Positions 60,678-64,000 of a stretch of DNA of 64,000 bases are shown here, in pieces. A program made the position numbers and the translations under genes. How positions within the stretch are numbered: position 1 is the stretch's first letter; every line of letters begins with the position of its first letter. A model generated the notes under the pieces. The model was not told where the DNA came from, searched no databases, and saw only the letters and a program-made list of their open reading frames with translations. The stretch comes from DASZHJ01 sp035517495. GTDB taxonomy: Bacteria; Pseudomonadota; Alphaproteobacteria; ATCC43930; CGMCC-115725. The stretch lies in NCBI GenBank assembly GCA_035517495.1, contig DATIYT010000047.1:145834-209833 (forward strand). The letters are read 5' to 3'.

Positions 60678-60695
60678 TTCCCTGTTAACAGGGAA
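60678..60695. repeat. Perfect 18-base palindrome TTCCCTGTTAACAGGGAA
   Basis: TTCCCTGTTAACAGGGAA reads the same on both strands and is built from two inverted AACAGGGAA boxes meeting at GTTAAC. The same CAGGGAA box recurs at about 60700, 60809, 60831, 60852 and 60873, and in the repeat copies R2 and R3. It lies on the left side of R1. Confidence 0.8.
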
Positions 60696-60734
60696 ATTTA
60701 CAGGGAATATTGCGCTTCGGAGCGCCTTCACACC

Positions 60735-60878
60735 CGGTCAAATCACCTGGAAGCACCGGCAGATCGGGCACTTCTGAGCGTGCGAGATGAATCGGTCCCG
60801 AAATTGAGCAGGGAATTTTTTGAGGCGTATCAGGGAAAACTTTTCGCGGAACAGGGAATTCAAACGCAATAACAGGGA
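60735..60878 (+). repeat. CAGGGAA-rich repeat, copy R1
   Basis: R1 starts CGGTCAAATCACCTGGAAGC and ends CGCAATAACAGGGA, with the middle pieces TTGAGCAGGGAATTTT, TATCAGGGAAAA and GAACAGGGAATTCAAACGC. It aligns end to end with R2 (62905-63049) and over its right two-thirds with R3 (63690-63815). CAGGGAA boxes occur about every 21 bases. Confidence 0.75.
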
Positions 60879-60998
60879 GATTGCTCCAGGGCCTCTACGC
60901 CTATGGGCACTGCGCGCCGCGGACCGGACTCCCGTCTCGAGGTGAGCGCAGTCAGTCGAGACGCTCGCGATGGACGGATCTTATGGTAACAATGGCAA

Positions 60999-61925
60999 TC
61001 AGTCCGGTTCCGGTGAACGTGACCTGCCGATATAAGTCGGGACGATCTCCTCGACCGCTTTCGGCCGGATGTTGAGCTCTCGGAATCCTGGCAGGGCGCC
61101 GCTCGCCACATTGTCCGCCTTGAGAAGGTCGACTTGGCTGGTGGTAAGCGGCGGGCTTGGCAGGAGCTCAAGCAGCCGAGCCTGAACCTCGGCCACGGCG
61201 AAGGGCACCGGGACAAGCAGCCGTCGTCTACCGATGAGGTGCAGCGCGATCCCGACCAGCTCGCGCAGCGTGTAGACACCAGGGCCGGCGACCTCATAGG
61301 TCTGGCCCGCAGTCCCAGGGTCGGCGAGCATGCGGGAGATGGCCTCCGCCACGTCCTCCACATAGACCGGCTGCAGGCGGGTCCGGCCACCACCGATCAG
61401 TGGCAGCACCGGGAGCAGTCGGGTGAGTTCGGCGAGCGTGCCGAAGAGCGCGTCGCCCGGACCAAACATGGCGCCTGGGCGGATGATGGTAGCGCCCGGG
61501 AACGCCTGCCGCACCACGAGTTCGCCGCGGCCGCGCGCGCGAATATATGGCGACCCCGACCCGGGATCGGCGCCGATGCCGGAGACGAGGACAAGGCGAG
61601 TGACGCCGGCTGCTGCGGCCTCCCGCGCTATCGTCTCGGCGCCGTGCTCGTGCACGGCCTCGAAGGTCACGCCGCCCTTCTCGACATAGGCCGAAACTGC
61701 GTTGACGACAGCGTCGGCCCCGGCAACGGCCGTTGCTACCGAGGCTCGGTCACGCACGTCGACGCGAAACACGGTGACCCGGTCCGGGCCGGCCGCATGC
61801 AGGACGCTCTGAGCCCGGTCGAGATGCCGGACCGCGACGCGCACAGTCGCTCCCTCGGCGATGAGGTGCCGCACGAGCGGACGACCGAGGAACCCCGATC
61901 CGCCGAACACAATAACCGTAGTCAT
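60999..61925 (-). CDS. NDUFA9-like NAD(P)-binding protein (atypical SDR)
   Basis: A 308-residue atypical short-chain dehydrogenase of the NDUFA9/complex I 39-kDa group. The start at 61925 follows AAGGGAA. The Rossmann motif is VIVFGGSGFLGRPLVRHL, followed by Arg residues that favour NADPH, VDVRDRASVATAVAGADAVV and the characteristic GPGDALFGTLAELTRLLPVL and TRLQPVYVEDVAEAI. Mitochondrial and alphaproteobacterial homologues bind NADPH on the side of complex I. Other members bind quinone-related or hopanoid substrates, so its role remains open. The next gene upstream on the same strand is the NDUFS6-like zinc protein, which supports the complex I link. Confidence 0.85.
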   Translation of the reverse strand: MTTVIVFGGSGFLGRPLVRHLIAEGATVRVAVRHLDRAQSVLHAAGPDRVTVFRVDVRDRASVATAVAGADAVVNAVSAYVEKGGVTFEAVHEHGAETIAREAAAAGVTRLVLVSGIGADPGSGSPYIRARGRGELVVRQAFPGATIIRPGAMFGPGDALFGTLAELTRLLPVLPLIGGGRTRLQPVYVEDVAEAISRMLADPGTAGQTYEVAGPGVYTLRELVGIALHLIGRRRLLVPVPFAVAEVQARLLELLPSPPLTTSQVDLLKADNVASGALPGFRELNIRPKAVEEIVPTYIGRSRSPEPD

Positions 61926-62061
61926 GGCATTCCCTTCGACAAGCCGGATTAAGGCACCCCCTCCAGCCATGAACAACCGCGCCGACATGCTGTCCGTGAG
62001 AGGGCCCGCACCATCGAGCTTCGGTTGGGACACGATCACCTGTCCCGCGCCACGGCTCTGC

Positions 62062-62310
62062 TCAGGCTGCGCTGTGGTCAGCAAAGACGCTGTCCGGCGG
62101 GTCGGCATCGAGCGGTGTCAATCGAGGATCGAAGCGGAACCGCGTTGCGCAGTAGGGACAGAGGATCGTGTCCGCCTCGCCCATATTGATGTAGACGTGC
62201 GGGTGGTCCCCCGGCGGGGATACGCCGATACACTTGAATTCCCTCACTCCGATGCGGATTTCCGGCACGCCGCGGTCGTTCCTGAACTTGGGATAGCCGC
62301 TGCCGGACAT
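62062..62310 (-). CDS. zf-CHCC (NDUFS6-like) zinc-finger protein
   Basis: An 82-residue zinc protein. Likely zinc ligands are Cys27 (EFKCIG), His36 or His38 (GDHPHVYINMG), Cys51 and Cys54 (CPYC), matching the C-x(8-10)-H-x(14)-C-x2-C layout of NDUFS6 and its alphaproteobacterial counterparts. The core block CIGVSPPGDHPHVYINMG is the family hallmark. In mitochondria NDUFS6 helps assemble complex I. The N-terminus is placed at ATG 62310; the frame extends to 62400 without a ribosome site. It is followed by the NDUFA9-like gene, 136 bases on. Confidence 0.85.
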   Translation of the reverse strand: MSGSGYPKFRNDRGVPEIRIGVREFKCIGVSPPGDHPHVYINMGEADTILCPYCATRFRFDPRLTPLDADPPDSVFADHSAA

Positions 62311-62402
62311 CGACTCAAGCCGTTGTGAATGGTGGGGGGCCGAACAGTCCGCCGCCTCGGGTAGGGGGCGGGTTAGTTTCGGTGAACATGATGTCCTCAC
62401 TG

Positions 62403-62747
62403 TTAGTTGTCGCGCGAACCGGCCCAGCGAGCGAAGACGGCGTTCAGCTCGGCGGCGTGAAACGTCCTTGGGTCCTGACCATCCGCGAACCGGCCGAGAC
62501 GTCGGGCGCAGTCGAAGAACCCCGGGGCCGGCAAGGCGCCACGCGCCTTGCTGATGGCGAGTGCGGCGATGAACGGACGGTCCGCCGCCGCGTCCTCCTC
62601 CATCAGGCGCTCCAGGGCTTCGCTCACCCGATGAATGGAATGGGGTGGCAAGAACTGAAGAGCCTTCGCCAGCTCCTGGTAGGTAATGACGATTCGGCGC
62701 TTCGCGACGCTCTCGAGGAATTCGCGCACCCTTGCACGCGTCGGCAA
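62403..62747 (-). CDS. Conserved hypothetical protein
   Basis: A 114-residue (or 137-residue) soluble protein. It starts PTRARVREFLESVAKRRIVI then TYQELAKALQFLPPHSIHRV, followed by SEALERLMEEDAAADRPFIA and ALAISKARGALPAPGFFDCA. I recall alphaproteobacterial proteins with this pattern but no known function; it resembles the winged-helix O6-alkylguanine transferase-like layout 'YQELA...RPFIA', but there is no catalytic PCHR motif, so repair activity is not implied. TTG 62747 lies seven bases after AAGGA; the ATG at 62816 is an alternative with a weak ribosome site. It lies upstream of the NDUFS6-like gene with 92 bases between. Confidence 0.6.
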   Translation of the reverse strand: MPTRARVREFLESVAKRRIVITYQELAKALQFLPPHSIHRVSEALERLMEEDAAADRPFIAALAISKARGALPAPGFFDCARRLGRFADGQDPRTFHAAELNAVFARWAGSRDN

Positions 62748-63076
62748 TCGATCATCCTTTCCCAAAGTTCGGTATTGTCCACGGCAACGATGACTTGGCA
62801 CAAGGACGAGCGGCATCCGTCCGCGACCTCGCTCGGCAGTATTGCCATGATCCAGGCGAGGTTAGCCGAACGCTGTGCGGTTCTCGACGGTCGGCAGCCT
62901 TCGCCGGTCAAGTCACCCGGAATCTTCGGTGTATCGGGAGCTTCTGAGCTTGCGGGAGGATTCGACCGTCGAATTGAGCAGGGAATTCTTGGAAGGCGTA
63001 TTAGACTAAATTTTGCTGGGATCAGGGAATCCCAACGCAATAACAGGGAACCGAGGCTGACGAAAACGCCGAGAGG
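62748..63076. other. Gap containing repeat copy R2
   Basis: This 329-base stretch holds the second CAGGGAA repeat (62905-63049). Left of it, a plus-strand frame passes CAVLDGRQPSPVK, which is reminiscent of the 'AILDGRQP' end of serine recombinases, but it is too short to claim. No gene. Confidence 0.4.
62905..63049 (+). repeat. CAGGGAA-rich repeat, copy R2
   Basis: R2 begins CGGTCAAGTCACCCGGAATC and ends CCCAACGCAATAACAGGGA. It matches R1 in GCTTCTGAGC, GAATTGAGCAGGGAATT, GGCGTAT, ATCAGGGAAT and the final 14 bases, but has diverged in the middle (for example TAGACTAAATTTTGCTGGG), so its encoded frame is broken by stops. Confidence 0.7.
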
Positions 63077-63647
63077 TCAATCTTTGCGCCAAACGGTCGC
63101 GAGCCACCACTGCTTGTGGCGCGGCAGTCCCGGTGGGCGGTAGTAGTGCCTCACCCGGAAGAACCCGGCAGCGGTAACGTAATTGCACCAGGTGTCGTGA
63201 TCGAGGAAGCAGCTATAGCGGTCTCCGCTCAAACCTTCCTCGTTGCCTTCTCTCGGGTTTGAGCAGAAAAGAACGCCCCAGGGCCTCAAGGGTTTTGGAG
63301 AGTTCTGCCAAAACCCTCGGCAACTCCTGGCTCGGCACGTGAAACAGGGATGCATTCGCAAAGATGCCGTCGAAGCGGCTCTCCGGTAATTCCATCGCGA
63401 GGAAATCCTGTTGGAGAACCTCGCACTCCGAATATGAGCGGGCCATGGCCACGAATTCCTTCGATCCGTCCAGGCCCACGGCGTCGTGGCCCAATGATCG
63501 GAAGTAGCGTAGGTCTCGGCCGGGTCCACAACCCAGATCAAGAATGGAATAGGGGGGATCGCCCTCAATTGCATCCAGGAGCGCCGAATAGTTCTGGTTG
63601 ACGTCGTGGTCCCGAGTGGCGTTCCAATAGGCCTCGGCGCGATGTCG
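63077..63647 (-). pseudogene. Frameshifted SAM-dependent methyltransferase gene
   Basis: Two overlapping minus-strand frames together encode one class I methyltransferase. The upstream frame gives RAEAYWNATRDHDVNQNYSA, SILDLGCGPGRDLRYF (motif I), GHDAVGLDGSKEFVAMAR and FANASLFHVPSQELPRVLAE. Near 63281-63286 an extra base (GAGGCCC for GAGCCC) shifts the frame; the second frame continues WGVLFCSNPREGNEEG, then AAGFFRVRHYYRPPGLPRHK and ends TVWRKD. An in-frame TGA at 63648-63650 removes the first roughly 20 residues, right where repeat R3 begins to the right. No intact product is possible without recoding. Confidence 0.8.
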
Positions 63648-63689
63648 TCAATCTCTGCGTCGGGGCATGCGTTTGCGCCTGAGTTGATC

Positions 63690-63815
63690 GCTTCGGTATA
63701 TCGGGCGCTTCTGAGTCTTTACGAGCGAAATTGGTCCCAAAAATCGCAGGGAATCTCTCGTGGCATATCAGGGAAAGTTTTCGCAGAACAGGGTATTCAG
63801 ACGCCGTAACAGGGA
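63690..63815 (+). repeat. CAGGGAA-rich repeat, copy R3
   Basis: R3 runs from TCGGTATATCGGGCGCTTCT to GACGCCGTAACAGGGA. It keeps ATTGGTCCCAAAAATCGCAGGGAAT, CATATCAGGGAAAGTTTTCGCAGAACAGGG (quoted here in parts: CATATCAGGGAAAG, TTTTCGCAGAACAGGG). It is closer to R1 than to R2 in this core. It touches the recombinase C-terminal fragment directly on its right. Confidence 0.7.
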
Positions 63816-64000
63816 AGCGGCCTTCTTCCTTCCGAACCCAGACGGTGCTGCTACCGGTACTCCTCGCGCAGGCGCAGAAATACCGCGCAATGGTGATGCA
63901 CAACGCCGGAAAGACCATGGGCGAGCTCGCCGCTGAGGCCGGCGTCACCGGCTCGTACTTCGCCCGAGTCCTCAGGCTCGGCTTCCTCGCGCCCGAAGTG
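63815..64000 (+). CDS. C-terminal fragment of a rhizobial-type serine recombinase (partial)
   Basis: An open frame running off the right edge. It translates to RPSSFRTQTVLLPVLLAQAQ, then KYRAMVMHNAGKTMGELAAE, AGVTGSYFARVLRLGFLAPE and V. The helix-turn-helix with 'SYFARVLRLxFLAPE' is the hallmark of the C-terminal end of large serine recombinases of the Pin/resolvase type common in Bradyrhizobium and relatives. The catalytic N-terminal domain is absent upstream: only R3 and a broken methyltransferase gene lie there. It is thus a decayed or rearranged recombinase gene, although the rest of it beyond base 64000 is unseen. Confidence 0.6.

Larger units (their letters stand above)
60360..60998. 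other. 639-base stretch carrying recombinase-type repeats
   Basis: This gap contains a perfect 18-base palindrome (60678-60695), several CAGGGAA boxes and repeat copy R1 (60735-60878). A plus-strand frame (60462-60872) runs through the repeat but resembles the read-through frames produced by other copies and has no independent support. No other gene is seen. Confidence 0.5.

Noticed and set aside
60462..60872. 136-codon plus-strand frame ending in the R1 repeat
   Set aside because: Its C-terminal half is simply the translated repeat; R3 gives the same kind of tail (GKVFAEQGIQTP versus GKLFAEQGIQTQ). The N-terminal half has no family resemblance.
62403..62747. O6-alkylguanine-DNA alkyltransferase-like protein
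   Set aside because: The layout around YQELA resembles the winged-helix part, but the catalytic PCHR motif is absent, so I kept it as a conserved hypothetical protein.
1..64000. CRISPR array, prophage or integrative element
   Set aside because: No regularly spaced repeat-spacer array, phage structural gene, integrase with att sites or tRNA target was seen; only the small recombinase-linked scars at 60.6-64 kb.

Overview
The window is GC-rich chromosomal DNA with dense genes, Shine-Dalgarno-led starts and many 4-base ATGA stop/start overlaps. Gene content points to an alphaproteobacterium, most likely Hyphomicrobiales (Bradyrhizobium/Xanthobacteraceae-like): a secreted peptide with an LTDxQMDxVTAG motif, a DUF1328 protein, DUF3734-type patatins, a Rap1a/Tai protein, a zf-CHCC (NDUFS6-like) protein and rhizobial-type serine recombinase remnants. 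No rRNA, tRNA, CRISPR array or intact mobile element was recognised. Taxonomy is inferred from protein resemblance by eye, not from a search.

Layout. 0-11 kb: housekeeping and accessory singletons (methyltransferase, quinone oxidoreductase, two paralogous patatin phospholipases, an alpha/beta hydrolase with a Cys nucleophile, a secreted cupin, an MFS exporter) with a LysR regulator at 10.7-11.6 kb. 11.8-24.3 kb: a catabolic island in two divergent arms. The left arm (minus) is a PuuE-like NodB-fold cyclic amidase, an N-acyl-D-amino-acid deacylase and a PhzF-fold protein. The right arm (plus) is an L-carbamoylase-type M20 amidase, a D-amino-acid oxidase-like flavoprotein, an N-carbamoyl-D-amino-acid hydrolase with the exact Glu47/Lys127/Cys172 triad, and a complete Dpp/Opp-type ABC importer whose two ATPases are fused. 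Together they look like a pathway that imports and degrades hydantoins, ureido acids or N-acyl-D-amino acids, with no classical hydantoinase.

24-31 kb: a VOC protein, a P2-type cation ATPase with altered ion-site residues, a Na/Pi cotransporter and a PPK2 polyphosphate kinase. 31-42 kb: a ring-cleavage-type VOC dioxygenase, an amidohydrolase, a GFA protein, GltS, an adenylate cyclase with an almost perfect internal PAS duplication, a divergent enolase-superfamily/TetR pair with a palindrome between them, and small envelope proteins. 42-57.6 kb: a plus-strand transport block with an AI-2E-type permease, a patatin, a GntP permease, an RND efflux pair, a seven-gene Mrp-like antiporter operon in the E-F-G-B-C-D-D' order of membrane-bound hydrogenase Mbh but without hydrogenase genes, and a patatin-like lipoprotein. 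57.8-60.4 kb: a fatty-acid desaturase, a 22-residue hydrophobic microprotein and a radical SAM enzyme.

60.4-64 kb is a scarred zone. Three diverged copies of a roughly 145-bp CAGGGAA-rich repeat surround NDUFA9-like and NDUFS6-like genes and a frameshifted methyltransferase. The last copy abuts the C-terminal part of a serine recombinase that runs off the window. Gene remnants elsewhere (TRAP permease tail at 5.3 kb, epoxide hydrolase tail at 30.9 kb) show further gene decay.
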